Positions 15,031 to 23,963 of a DNA stretch of 64,000 nt are shown piece by piece. The DNA lies in NCBI RefSeq assembly GCF_017744255.1, contig NZ_JAGHQP010000010.1:1-64000 (forward strand), read 5' to 3'. Every line of letters begins with the position of its first letter. Within the stretch, counting starts at the first letter, position 1. Position numbers and translations under genes: made by a program. The stretch comes from Brevundimonas sp. A19_0. GTDB taxonomy: Bacteria > Pseudomonadota > Alphaproteobacteria > Caulobacterales > Caulobacteraceae. Below the pieces are notes generated by a model. That model was not told the DNA's origin, did not search any database, and saw only the letters and a list, made by a program, of their open reading frames with translations.

Positions 15031-15426
15031 CTAGCGAACTTCTTGCCGATAGGGGTCGGCCCCCTCGCCGGTATAGAACAGCGTGAAGTGCGTTCCCGGC
15101 GGAATGTTGATCCGTTTGCGGGTGGATCCGTCCCCGACATTGCCGGCCATGGTATCATAGCAGCCGGCCGAGACGTCCCACGTGTAGGATTGGCCCGGAC
15201 GGATGACCACGCCGTTGGGCAGGCGGTCCAGACCGTAGGACGACGCCTCGCAGGTCGAGATCAGAATGGTGTCGAAAGGCTGGTCGCGTGACCGATTCTC
15301 AAATGTGAACCGCGCCATCGGCTCGCCCTCCCGGATCAGGTCCCCGCCCGTGATCAGCGACTCACAGCTCGCCAGCGACAAGGACGCCAGAACGACCGCC
15401 CCGGCCAGCTTCACACGATGGAACAT
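15031..15426 (-). CDS. Small outer-membrane lipoprotein, hypothetical
   Basis: 131 aa. A signal peptide ends in a lipobox LASC (Cys about residue 21), so the protein is probably lipidated. The mature part has two further Cys (STCEASSYG, AGCYDTMAG) and a C-terminal beta-rich segment. No family recognised. Its ribosome-binding site and the first base of its start codon are inside a perfect 12-bp hairpin, suggesting translational control. Confidence 0.7.
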   Translation of the reverse strand: MFHRVKLAGAVVLASLSLASCESLITGGDLIREGEPMARFTFENRSRDQPFDTILISTCEASSYGLDRLPNGVVIRPGQSYTWDVSAGCYDTMAGNVGDGSTRKRINIPPGTHFTLFYTGEGADPYRQEVR

Positions 15427-15460
15427 GGCACCCTCCCTTGGTTTCCCGGGGAGGGTGCCA
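15424..15460 (-). promoter_or_regulatory. Hairpin sequestering ribosome site and start codon
   Basis: On the minus strand TGGCACCCTCCC and GGGAGGGTGCCA form a perfect 12-bp stem around an 11-nt loop. The 3' arm contains the Shine-Dalgarno GGGAGGG, four bases before the ATG, and includes the A of the ATG. It could act as an RNA thermometer, a binding site for a regulator or, since the S9 peptidase gene ends 52 bp upstream in the same direction, a terminator. No U-tract follows, which weakens the terminator reading. Confidence 0.7.
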
Positions 15461-15512
15461 TGCCTCGACCAGACTGCACCTGTCGAAAACTGACGCTATC
15501 CGAACGGAGGGC

Positions 15513-17975
15513 TCAGTCCTCGCGCGGGCCGGCGTTCTTGACGTACTGATCCAGCCACCGGCTCATCTCCCACAGGGTGTGGCCCACCGACTCCCGGGCG
15601 CGATAGCCGTGGGCTTCCAGCGGCAGCACCACATAGCGGACCGTGGCGCCATGGCCCTTGAGCGCCGCATAGAAGCGCTCGGACTGGATCGGGAAGGTGC
15701 CGGAGTTGTCGTCCGCCTCGCCGTGGATCAGCAGGATCGGCTCATTGACCTGATCGGCATAGGTGAAGGGCGACATCTCCGTATAGGTCTCGGTCGCCTG
15801 CCAGTAGGTGCGCTGCTCGGCCTGGAAGCCGAACGGGGTCAGGGTCCGGTTATAGGCGCCAGAGCGCGCGATGCCCGTGCGGAACAGGTCGGTATGGGCC
15901 AGCAGGTTTGCCGTCATGAAGGCGCCATAGCTGTGCCCGCCGACGGCGATGCGGTCGCGATCGGCGACGCCCAGCTCGACCACAGCATCGACCGCCGCCG
16001 CCGCCGAGGCGGACAGCTGTTCGATATAGGTGTCGTTGGGCTCCGTCCCTTCCGCCCCGATAATCGGCATGGAGGGGTCATCCAGGATGGCATAGCCCTG
16101 GGTCAGCAGGAACAGATGGCTGGAGCCACCGGGACGCACGAAGCGGTTGGCGGTGTCGACCACCTGCCCGGCCACGCTGGCGTCGGTGAACTCGGCCGGA
16201 TAGGCCCACATCAACAGTGGCAGGGGCCCGTCACGATCCTTGTCATAGCCGGCCGGCAGATAGAGGGTGCCCGACAGCTGCACGCCGTCCGCCCGCTCGT
16301 AGGTGATCAGCTGACGGGTCACCCCGGCCAGTTGCGGGGCGGGATCGGGGAAGGCTGTCAGGGCCGTCCGGCGGCCGTCCGACAGGTCGCGCAACTGGAT
16401 GTTGGCCGGCTCTGTCAGGGTCTCGCGGCGCGTGATCAGCCGGGTGCCGTCCCCGTCGAGGAAGCCGACAAGGGTCTCATACTCACCCTGGGCCGACCGC
16501 CACAGCTCGGTGCGCTCGCCGGTGGCCAGGTCCATGGTCGCGATGAAGGGATATTCGCCCTGACGGGTCGCGCCCGCGCCGCTCATGACCATGGCCGAGC
16601 CATCGTCGGTGAAGCGGATCAGGGTGCGCCCCTGCCCGTTCGGCTCCATGACCGGATAGCCCGGATCGTTGTAGCGGTCCTGATAATTGCGATCGATCAG
16701 CACCCGCCCCGAGCCGGGGTTCGAGGGATCGACGACATAACGCGCTTCGTGCCGGGTGTTGAACCAGCGGGTATTCACCAGGGCGACGTCATCGCGGCCC
16801 CACTGGATCCCGGCATAACGCTCCGGCAGATCGATCAGGGTCGTCGGCTGGCCATTGAAGGGCGCCTGCAGCATCAGCACCCGGTCACGCGCGGCGACCT
16901 CATTGGCGGGATCGCCCCCGTCCAGCGCCTCGACCCAGACCAGGGTGGCGTCGGCATCCGCGCGCCATTGCACGGAGCGCGGGCCGGTCGGTACAGCGTC
17001 GAACGGCGTCGGCACATTGTCCCGCAGCGGCAGGTCGGCGACCCGGTGGACCTGGCGCCCGTTCAGGTCGGTGACCACCACATCGGCGGGGAACAGGCGC
17101 GCGGGCACCACATAGCTGAAGGGGCGCTTGGCCACGGTCTGCAGGATGAAGCGGCCATCCGGCGACAGGGCGGCGTCCAGAAACACGCCGGGCTGGCCGA
17201 TGCGTTTCGGCGTGCCGTTCAGCGGCACCACCATCAGCTGGCTGGTGAAATAGTGTTCGAACAGGGCCTCGTCGCCCGGATTGGACAGCAGGTCCTGATA
17301 GGTGCGGACCGGGGCGGCGCGGCCCATGCTCTGCTCGACGATCGGGCCGGACGGCGGACGGGTCACGTCCGGGGCGGCACCCCGGCCCTCCGGAATGGCC
17401 CTGATCAGCAGGCCCGAGCTGTCGGGCAGCCAGTCTACGCCCGTGCCGGCGGCGGCGTTGACGATAGGCGCGGTCAGGCGGCGGGCCTCACGGCTCTCCA
17501 CATCGACGACCCACAGCGCCAGACCCTCGGGCTCGTCCATCAGGAAGGCGATGCCGCTGCCGTCGGGCGACCAGCTGGGCGCGGTGAAGCGCGCGCCCTC
17601 CGGCAGGGCGACGGCCTCGGCCTCGGCGCCGTCCAGCCCCTTCAGGCTGAGGCCCGTCAGCCAGCTCACGCGGCTGTTGGCCGGGCCGGTGTTGCGCGGA
17701 TTGATGCGATAGCCGCCCAGCCGCAGCATCGGCTCGGCAAGTTCGGAGATGGGCGCCAGGTTCGACCGGTCGAACAGGGCCAGGGTATCGCGATCCGGGC
17801 TCAGGCTCGGCGCGGCGCTCGGTTTGGTGTCCAGGATTTGCGCGATCGGCGCGGGGGGCTGCTGATAGGCGATCGGATCGGTGGCCGCGCTCTGCGCCAG
17901 CACCACCGAGGGCGCCACGAGGACGCCCGCCATCGCCAGAGCCGAAAGTCCGTTCATCCAGTGACGATGCCGCAT
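15513..17975 (-). CDS. Secreted S9 (prolyl-oligopeptidase) family peptidase
   Basis: 820 aa from ATG 17975, chosen because GGGGGTGAG lies just upstream and it opens a signal peptide (GLSALAMAGVLVAPSVVLAQ). The middle carries WD-like propeller repeats. The C-terminal alpha/beta-hydrolase domain has the Ser in GGHSYGAFMT, the Asp in HGEADDNSG and the His in LEAHGY. Likely a periplasmic dipeptidyl or acyl peptidase that feeds on peptides. Ends 86 bp before the lipoprotein. Confidence 0.92.
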   Translation of the reverse strand: MRHRHWMNGLSALAMAGVLVAPSVVLAQSAATDPIAYQQPPAPIAQILDTKPSAAPSLSPDRDTLALFDRSNLAPISELAEPMLRLGGYRINPRNTGPANSRVSWLTGLSLKGLDGAEAEAVALPEGARFTAPSWSPDGSGIAFLMDEPEGLALWVVDVESREARRLTAPIVNAAAGTGVDWLPDSSGLLIRAIPEGRGAAPDVTRPPSGPIVEQSMGRAAPVRTYQDLLSNPGDEALFEHYFTSQLMVVPLNGTPKRIGQPGVFLDAALSPDGRFILQTVAKRPFSYVVPARLFPADVVVTDLNGRQVHRVADLPLRDNVPTPFDAVPTGPRSVQWRADADATLVWVEALDGGDPANEVAARDRVLMLQAPFNGQPTTLIDLPERYAGIQWGRDDVALVNTRWFNTRHEARYVVDPSNPGSGRVLIDRNYQDRYNDPGYPVMEPNGQGRTLIRFTDDGSAMVMSGAGATRQGEYPFIATMDLATGERTELWRSAQGEYETLVGFLDGDGTRLITRRETLTEPANIQLRDLSDGRRTALTAFPDPAPQLAGVTRQLITYERADGVQLSGTLYLPAGYDKDRDGPLPLLMWAYPAEFTDASVAGQVVDTANRFVRPGGSSHLFLLTQGYAILDDPSMPIIGAEGTEPNDTYIEQLSASAAAAVDAVVELGVADRDRIAVGGHSYGAFMTANLLAHTDLFRTGIARSGAYNRTLTPFGFQAEQRTYWQATETYTEMSPFTYADQVNEPILLIHGEADDNSGTFPIQSERFYAALKGHGATVRYVVLPLEAHGYRARESVGHTLWEMSRWLDQYVKNAGPRED

Positions 17976-18059
17976 GGTACTCACCCCCTTGATCACCCCC
18001 GACATGGAGGCGCGGCAAGCTAGGGGCGCCCGTGCGCGGCGGTCAAGCGCGCGTTTGCC

Positions 18060-18602
18060 TCAGGCGGGGTCCTGTTCCGGAAAGCGGGCGTCGTGCGCTT
18101 CCTGATAGGTTTCGCGGATGCCCTGACGTGGCTTGTCGGCGCCGAGTTGCGCGAGTTGACCCATCCAGACGTCGGCGATCTGCTGGACGGTCACCGTGAA
18201 CCAGTTGGGCGGCTGCTGCCGGGCCCAGTTCTGGATCGAGGCCCCGTTGAAAATCAGCATGAAGACCGCGACGATCACGATCACACGGCTGGTCCAGCGA
18301 CGGTCGCGGGCGGCCAGGGTCGCCTCGTCCGCCGGCGGCGGGGGCGGAAAGGCCAGACGCCCCAGAACCTTCAGCCGACTGACCTTCTCCGTCTCGACCG
18401 GCATATCGTGGGCGTCGGCCCGGTCGTTCCAGTCGCTGGGCGGATCGGTCGGATCGACCGGCGCTTCGGCCGGGCTGTCGGTCGGCGGCGCGACCTCCTG
18501 ACCGACGGGCGGAAAGCGCGAGGGGGGCGGCGCGGGAAAATCCGTGGGGAACGGGTCCAGCGGATCGCGCGGCTCGTTCGGATCATCGGGGTGATCGGCC
18601 AT
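18060..18602 (-). CDS. Single-span membrane protein of the O-acetylation operon
   Basis: 180 aa. A long acidic, Pro-rich cytoplasmic region (FPAPPPSRFPPVG, EAPVDPTDPPSDW) precedes one transmembrane span (VIVIVAVFMLIFNGASIQNW) and a short outer domain. No family recognised. It is the last gene of the operon with the MBOAT and SGNH genes (16-bp gap after the MBOAT stop), so it probably helps assemble or localise the acetylation complex. Confidence 0.6.
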   Translation of the reverse strand: MADHPDDPNEPRDPLDPFPTDFPAPPPSRFPPVGQEVAPPTDSPAEAPVDPTDPPSDWNDRADAHDMPVETEKVSRLKVLGRLAFPPPPPADEATLAARDRRWTSRVIVIVAVFMLIFNGASIQNWARQQPPNWFTVTVQQIADVWMGQLAQLGADKPRQGIRETYQEAHDARFPEQDPA

Positions 18603-18618
18603 GGTGCTCTACCCTCCC

Positions 18619-20022
18619 CTAGAACTGGAAATAGATGAAGGGCGCCACGCCGTCCGGGCGCATGGCCTCGACCAGCAGGAAGGCCGCCCCGATCAGCAGG
18701 CCCAGCGTCAGGGACGGCGCGGCCTTCAGGCGCACCGCCAGCCCCTCGGCCGCGCGCGGCGGCAGCCAGTGCATACCCAGACCGATGACGATCAGCCCCA
18801 GCATGAAGGGCGTGGCGAGGGCCAGCGGTCCCATCCGGCCCAACCCCTGCAGCATGGCCATGGCCAGGTCGAAGGTTTCGGCCCGGAACAGGATCCAGCC
18901 CAGGCAGACGATATGGAAGGTGATCAGCACGCCGATCACGGTCGGGATGACCTTGCGATCGCCGACGATCGCCCGTCCGACCCGCTCCATCACCTGCACC
19001 CCGCCGTGCAGCGCGCCCCAGGCGACAAAGGTCCAGGCCGCCCCGTGCCACAGCCCGCCCAGCAGCATGGTGATCATCACATTGATGCTGGACGAGACGA
19101 GCCCCTTCTTGCCGCCCCCCAGCGGCACATACAGATAGTCGCGCAGCCAACTGGACAGGCTGATGTGCCAGCGCCGCCAGAACTGCTGCATCGAGGCCGC
19201 ACGATAGGGCTGGTCGAAATTGCGCGGGAAGGAATAGCCCAGCAGGGCCGCGATCCCGATGGCCATGTCCGAATAGGCCGAGAAGTCGCAATAGATCTGG
19301 ACGGCATAGCCATAGACCGCCGCGGCAATGTCGCCCGCGCCATAGGCCGAGGGGTCAAAGAACACCGGATCGACCAGATTGACCGCCAGCTCCGAGGCGA
19401 TGATCGTCTTCTTGAACAGCCCCCAGACGATCAGCAGCAGGCCAAGCGTCGCTGCCTCGCGCGTCAGGCGCGGTGCCTTGGCGAACTGGGGCAGCAGGTC
19501 CGACGCCCGCACGATCGGCCCCGCAACCAGATGCGGGAAGAAGCTCATCAGCAGCATGACGTCGAGCAGGCTGTTGGCCGGCTCGGTCTTGCGGCGGTGC
19601 ACATCCACCACATAGCTGATGCCCTGGAAGGTGAAGAAGCTGATCCCGACCGGCAGCACCACCTGCAACAGCGGCAGGTCGCGTTCCCAGCCGACCTGGG
19701 CCAGCAGGGCGCCCATCTGCTCGACGAAGAAGCCGTAGTATTTGAAGAAGCCGAGGATGATCAGGTTCACGGCGACGCCCAGCGCCACCAGCCATTTGCG
19801 CTGACTGTCGTTGTCGTTGCGCGCGATCAGGGCGGCCACGCCCCAGTTCAGCACCGCGGACAGAATCAGCAGGCCGACGAACCGCCAGTCCCACTGGGCA
19901 TAGAAGAACCAGCTGGCCAGCAGCAGGAACAGCTTGCGCCGGCCGTTCTCGCGATCCAGCGACCACGAGGTGAAATAGACGAACAGGAAGAAGACGCCGA
20001 AGGCGAGCGTCGGGAACAGCAT
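18619..20022 (-). CDS. MBOAT-family O-acyltransferase (AlgI-like)
   Basis: 467 aa, polytopic (about 10 or more hydrophobic spans). MBOAT signature: the catalytic His is in GGLWHGAAWTFVAWGALHGG, and NFDQPYRAASMQQFWRRWHI is the standard AlgI-family motif. Such proteins move acetyl groups across the membrane to periplasmic SGNH transferases that decorate alginate, cellulose or other polysaccharides. The two SGNH genes immediately upstream fit this. Confidence 0.93.
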   Translation of the reverse strand: MLFPTLAFGVFFLFVYFTSWSLDRENGRRKLFLLLASWFFYAQWDWRFVGLLILSAVLNWGVAALIARNDNDSQRKWLVALGVAVNLIILGFFKYYGFFVEQMGALLAQVGWERDLPLLQVVLPVGISFFTFQGISYVVDVHRRKTEPANSLLDVMLLMSFFPHLVAGPIVRASDLLPQFAKAPRLTREAATLGLLLIVWGLFKKTIIASELAVNLVDPVFFDPSAYGAGDIAAAVYGYAVQIYCDFSAYSDMAIGIAALLGYSFPRNFDQPYRAASMQQFWRRWHISLSSWLRDYLYVPLGGGKKGLVSSSINVMITMLLGGLWHGAAWTFVAWGALHGGVQVMERVGRAIVGDRKVIPTVIGVLITFHIVCLGWILFRAETFDLAMAMLQGLGRMGPLALATPFMLGLIVIGLGMHWLPPRAAEGLAVRLKAAPSLTLGLLIGAAFLLVEAMRPDGVAPFIYFQF

Positions 20023-20025
20023 GCC

Positions 20026-21312
20026 TCAGTCCCCGCCCGTCCGTGCGGCGCGCCAGCCGTCATAGGTCGCCATCAGGTCATCGGCCAGGATGTCGCCGAT
20101 CCACTCGGCCCCGGCTGCGGTGAAATGCACCCGGTCCCCCCGCATCAGGGGATCGGTCGCGCCCGCCAGTCGATCCGCTGAACATGCCCCGCCCATACGC
20201 CCGTACCAGTCCCAGAATGCCACACCCAAGTCTTCGGACACACGGCGTTGCACATCCCGGACCAGAGCCAGGGTGGGCGGCACCTGCCATTCGCCCTCGC
20301 TGCCACAGCTTTGTGACCAGCGTTCCGGTCCGGAGGCCGGTGCGCGACGGCGAAGCCCCTCAGGGGCCAGCAGGATCATCAGGGCCGCGTCCGGTACCAC
20401 GGCCCGCAGCCAGGCGATGCGGGCTCGCAGCGCCTGTTCATAGGCCACCGGGTCCAGCCCCGCGTCGAAGCCCTCGTTGACGCCATAGGCGAGGAGAATC
20501 AGGTCGGGGGGATCGGCGCCCAGCTGGGCGCGGGCCGTGGCCTCGTCGCGCCCTCCCATGTCCATCAGGGTCGAACCCACCACCCCGAGATTGGACAGGC
20601 TCAGCCCACCGGCCGACTCCAGCCGCACATCATCCAGAACCACCGGACCGTCGGAGGCGATCAGGGTCAGGCGGGTGGCCGCTGCGGACACTGCGACCTC
20701 CGCGCACAGGGGCCGGGCCTTCTCGCCGCGGAATACGACCGGGTGGGCCAGTCCGATGTCCGGGATAAGCCACAGGGTGCCCCGGTCGGGTCCGGCCTGA
20801 CCGCAGACACCGACACGGTCGAGCGGCACCCCGGGATCGAGCGTCAGGATCAACCGGTCGTCGCCGGGCTCCAGACGCCCCTGCCCGCCCGCCAGTCCCA
20901 TGGGCACGCGCGTACCACCCGCGATCAGCGGGGCCGGCAGATAGGTCGCCCCGCTCGCCTCGACCGTCGCCTGTCGCGGTGCATAGCCGGCATAGGGTAC
21001 ACCGGGCGGCAGGATTCCCCGTCCGCCGCGCCCGAAGCGCGCCTGCATCCGGCCGCGTACCTGACCGCTGATCTGGTCGCCCGCCGTATGGCTGTCGCCG
21101 ATCTGAAGGATGCGGAACCGGCCTTCGCCGCGCTCGGTGGCCTCCAGTCGCTGGAAGGCCGGATGAAGGGCGTCCGCACCACAGACCGGCTGACCGCAGA
21201 CCGTCTCACCCGGCGCAGGGCGCTCGGTCGGGACATAGGGGGTCTGGGCGCGACAGGCCGACGCCGCCAGCATCAGGGTCGCAGCCGCGAAGGCAGCCCC
21301 GGCGCGCACCAT
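20026..21312 (-). CDS. SGNH/GDSL-family protein, candidate polysaccharide O-acetyltransferase
   Basis: 428 aa. A signal peptide with a lipoprotein-like AASAC end precedes the mature domain. The nucleophile block is RILQIGDSHTAGDQI, the Asn block LLAYGVNEGFD, and the Asp-His block GDRVHFTAAGAEWIG near the C-terminus. This is the full SGNH layout. Placed between another SGNH gene and the MBOAT gene with 3-bp gaps, it likely takes acetyl from the MBOAT protein and transfers it to a periplasmic glycan. Confidence 0.87.
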   Translation of the reverse strand: MVRAGAAFAAATLMLAASACRAQTPYVPTERPAPGETVCGQPVCGADALHPAFQRLEATERGEGRFRILQIGDSHTAGDQISGQVRGRMQARFGRGGRGILPPGVPYAGYAPRQATVEASGATYLPAPLIAGGTRVPMGLAGGQGRLEPGDDRLILTLDPGVPLDRVGVCGQAGPDRGTLWLIPDIGLAHPVVFRGEKARPLCAEVAVSAAATRLTLIASDGPVVLDDVRLESAGGLSLSNLGVVGSTLMDMGGRDEATARAQLGADPPDLILLAYGVNEGFDAGLDPVAYEQALRARIAWLRAVVPDAALMILLAPEGLRRRAPASGPERWSQSCGSEGEWQVPPTLALVRDVQRRVSEDLGVAFWDWYGRMGGACSADRLAGATDPLMRGDRVHFTAAGAEWIGDILADDLMATYDGWRAARTGGD

Positions 21313-21315
21313 GGA

Positions 21316-22200
21316 TCAGGGCGCGACCGGTTCGGACGGCGCTTCGTCGTCGACGCCCATATCCTGCTTGAGGCGCCCGGCCACCGGCCCGGCCATGCGC
21401 AGATAGCCGTTCATGCTCATGTGGATGCCGTCACCCGCCCGCATCAGGCGGCGGCGCCCGCTGTCGTCGCTGAGATAGGCTTCATAGCCGCCGGCCTCGT
21501 TGGACGTCAGGCCCACAGTGTCGAAATACGGCACGCCCAGCGCGGCCATGCGCGCCTCGACGACCGCGTTGATGATCGCCATACGTCCGTCAAAGCCGCT
21601 GCTCTTCATGCGCGGAAGGCCGACCCAGTAGACCTCCACGCCGCGCGAACGCATCAGCGCGACCAGATTGTCGATGCGCTGGGCATAGGCTGCCTTCCAG
21701 CCTTCGCTGCCGAAGGGGTGTATCTGCCCGTCGATGGAAATGGCCTGGGCATCATTGGTGCCGAACAGGACCACCGCCACATCGACCGGGCGCTCCGACA
21801 GCTGGCGGGTGCTCTTGGCCTGGATGTCGACGTAGTCGTACCGGCTGAGCCCGGTCGACACCTCGCTGAACTTGACGACCTCGACGCCGTCCAGATCGCC
21901 CAGATCACGATACAGGGCGGCCCACAGGCCATCCGCCATGGAGTCGCCGAACACGCCGATGGTCAGCTTGCCGTCGGCATAGCGGGTCTTGAGCGTGCTT
22001 TGCGGAACCGGGGCGGCGACGGTCTCAACCGGGGACGCCTCCACCGCCCCGGCCTCGGCCGGGGAGGCGGAGGCATTGGCCTGTCCGCCCAGCATCAGGG
22101 TCGGATGCGCCAGCCAGGCCCGACCGTCCGGCGTCAGCAGCAGCCCGGAAAGCACCCCGACCACGAAGGCCACCGTCAAAGCATTGATACCCGCGCGCAC
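21316..22200 (-). CDS. DUF459/SGNH-family protein
   Basis: 294 aa. An N-terminal membrane anchor (ALTVAFVVGVLSGLLLTP) is followed by a linker and a DUF459 domain: GVFGDSMADGLW (nucleophile), VVLFGTNDAQ (Asn block) and GIHMSMNGYLRMA (His block). DUF459 proteins accompany MBOAT transferases in acetylation systems. It is first in the operon; a 15-bp palindrome sits in its upstream region. Confidence 0.87.
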   Translation of the reverse strand: MRAGINALTVAFVVGVLSGLLLTPDGRAWLAHPTLMLGGQANASASPAEAGAVEASPVETVAAPVPQSTLKTRYADGKLTIGVFGDSMADGLWAALYRDLGDLDGVEVVKFSEVSTGLSRYDYVDIQAKSTRQLSERPVDVAVVLFGTNDAQAISIDGQIHPFGSEGWKAAYAQRIDNLVALMRSRGVEVYWVGLPRMKSSGFDGRMAIINAVVEARMAALGVPYFDTVGLTSNEAGGYEAYLSDDSGRRRLMRAGDGIHMSMNGYLRMAGPVAGRLKQDMGVDDEAPSEPVAP

Positions 22201-22257
22201 GCCGTCCCCCGACGAAACCTCTGGCCGAACTGACAGGCCGAAGGGTCAGATTAACCG

Positions 22258-22272
22258 ATACGACGCTCGTAT
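22258..22272. promoter_or_regulatory. TetR-like palindrome upstream of the acetylation operon
   Basis: ATACGA-CGC-TCGTAT is a perfect palindrome of TetR-operator shape, 58 bp upstream of the DUF459 start. A repeated GGCCGAA pair lies between it and the gene. No TetR gene is present in the window, so the binding protein is unknown. Confidence 0.4.
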
Positions 22273-22315
22273 ACAGGCCTTGCGCCCCTGTGGCGAACAA
22301 CAGGGTTAAAATGCG

Positions 22316-22732
22316 TCAGCTGCCCAGCCGGCCCTCGGCCCAGCGCGCGGCCAGGTAACCGATGCTGGACGCCGACAGGGTCAGCACCGTGCCCCACGCC
22401 AGATCGATCAGGGTCAGGCGACTGGACCAGACATTCAGAGTCGCCTGGTTGGTCAGGTCATAGGTGGCATAGGCAACGAAGCCGAGGACCGCGCCGTTCA
22501 GGGCCGCCCGGGCCAGTCCCCCGTCCCGCAGCGCCGGCGAAATGGCGAAAAACACAATCCCGGCGATGTAGATCAGATAGAAGGCCACCGCCGCCTTCAT
22601 GTCCGGCTTCTCGGCCAGGATCGGGCCGAGGATCGGCTTGTAGACGCGGTTGGTCATGGTGGTCAGCCACACGGCGTCGATCGCCGCAAACGCCAGACCC
22701 GCACCCAGGTAGCCCGCCAGATATTTCAGCAT
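22316..22732 (-). CDS. DUF2177 family membrane protein
   Basis: 138 aa, four predicted spans. Family motifs: AAIDAVWLTTMTNRVYKPIL near the N-terminus, NGAVLGFVAYATYDLTNQAT in the middle and WGTVLTLSASSIGYLA at the end. Function unknown, but it is often found beside CFA-synthase and DUF1365 genes. Only 15 bp separates it from the methyltransferase gene, so they are co-transcribed. Confidence 0.9.
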   Translation of the reverse strand: MLKYLAGYLGAGLAFAAIDAVWLTTMTNRVYKPILGPILAEKPDMKAAVAFYLIYIAGIVFFAISPALRDGGLARAALNGAVLGFVAYATYDLTNQATLNVWSSRLTLIDLAWGTVLTLSASSIGYLAARWAEGRLGS

Positions 22733-22747
22733 GTCGTTCCTCCCTGC

Positions 22748-23791
22748 TCAGCCCGCCACGGGCTTGAGACGATAGTGGCTGACCGCCCAGGTGCGGCCTC
22801 CGTCATTCCCGAACAGACCCGCCGTCGCCAGATAGAAGCGGCGCCAGCGCCGGGTCCACAGCCGGGCCTGATCGCCATAGGTCGCTTCCATCAGTTCGGC
22901 CACGCGATCGGCGTTCTGGTCCATATTGGCCAGCCAGTGCCGCGCCGTCCGGGCATAGTGCTCGCCGTTCCAGGTCCATTCGCTCTCGACCTCGAACAGG
23001 TCGGGGAACTGCCGGATCAGGCCCCGGCTGGGCATGACGCCGCCGGTGAAGAAGTGCTGGGCGATGAAGTCGCCGCTGTCGGTGTGGTCGAACCGGTAAG
23101 GCGCATCCCGATGGGTGAAGATGTGGATGAACATCCGCCCGTCCGGCTTCAGCCAGATCCGCGCCCGGCTCAGCAGGGCCCGCCAGTTGGCCATGTGCTC
23201 GAACATCTCGACCGAGACGATCCGGTCGATCCGGCCCGCCACATCGGCGGGGGGCTCGAAGTCGTTCATGTCACAGGTGATGACCGTCAGATTCTGCAGG
23301 CCGCGCGCCCGGGCCTCGGCCTCGATATGCCCGCGCTGGCCGTGACTGTTGGAGACGGCGACGATCCGCGCCGCCGGAAACTGCTCGGCCATCCAGAGGC
23401 TCAGCGACCCCCATCCGCAGCCCAGCTCCAGAATGGTCTGGCCGTCCGCCAGATCGGCATGTTCGCAGGTCTCGCGCAGCGCCAGCACCTCGGCCTCGTC
23501 CAGGGTCTCATCGCCGGTCGGGTAGAGGCAGCATGAGTATTTCAGCCGGTCGCCCAGACAGATTTCGAAGAATTCGGGCGGCAGCTCATAGTGCTGGTCA
23601 TTGGCCGCTTCGGTGTGTTCGGCCACGGCACGCTCTGTCATCGAGCGGGCGAACGCCCCCTCGTCATGGGGCGCCTCGCGATCCAGTCGTTTGCGCGCCT
23701 CGGTCACCAGGCTGTCGATGGCCCAGCGCGTGACCGGATCGGGAAAGGGCGCGTCCTGAAGCTGACGGATGGCGGCGGTCGCTGGATTCAT
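22748..23791 (-). CDS. CFA-synthase-like SAM methyltransferase
   Basis: 347 aa from ATG 23791; an upstream in-phase extension lacks support. The SAM-binding motif is ILELGCGWGSLSLWMAEQFP. YSCCLYP near residue 100, VSVEMFEHMANWRALL and FIHIFTHRDAPYRF follow, as in cyclopropane-fatty-acid synthase relatives. It probably methylates or cyclopropanates unsaturated membrane phospholipids. It diverges from the FAD oxidoreductase and DUF1365 genes, with which this family is regularly clustered. Confidence 0.88.
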   Translation of the reverse strand: MNPATAAIRQLQDAPFPDPVTRWAIDSLVTEARKRLDREAPHDEGAFARSMTERAVAEHTEAANDQHYELPPEFFEICLGDRLKYSCCLYPTGDETLDEAEVLALRETCEHADLADGQTILELGCGWGSLSLWMAEQFPAARIVAVSNSHGQRGHIEAEARARGLQNLTVITCDMNDFEPPADVAGRIDRIVSVEMFEHMANWRALLSRARIWLKPDGRMFIHIFTHRDAPYRFDHTDSGDFIAQHFFTGGVMPSRGLIRQFPDLFEVESEWTWNGEHYARTARHWLANMDQNADRVAELMEATYGDQARLWTRRWRRFYLATAGLFGNDGGRTWAVSHYRLKPVAG

Positions 23792-23861
23792 GAAGGGCCC
23801 CGGTCCTATGGCAAAGCTGGCAACCAAACGTCGCTCCGGGCGTAAAGGCTCCGCCCGGATG

Positions 23862-23877
23862 TGTCCGGTTTTGGACA
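23862..23877. promoter_or_regulatory. Palindrome in divergent lipid-modification promoter
   Basis: TGTCC-GGTTTT-GGACA is a perfect dyad, centred in the 172-bp gap between the methyltransferase and the FAD oxidoreductase. Placed to control both directions. The regulator is not identified. Confidence 0.42.
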
Positions 23878-23963
23878 TTTACGAGCGCCGCAGGAGTCCG
23901 GATGAGTCATCTGACCTGCCCGCCGCCGCGTAGCTTACCGAAAGACGGCCCCAGGGAGAGACC

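Noticed and set aside
15438..18023. Open frame of more than 850 codons on the plus strand
   Set aside because: Antisense to the S9 peptidase, which has a full catalytic triad and signal peptide.
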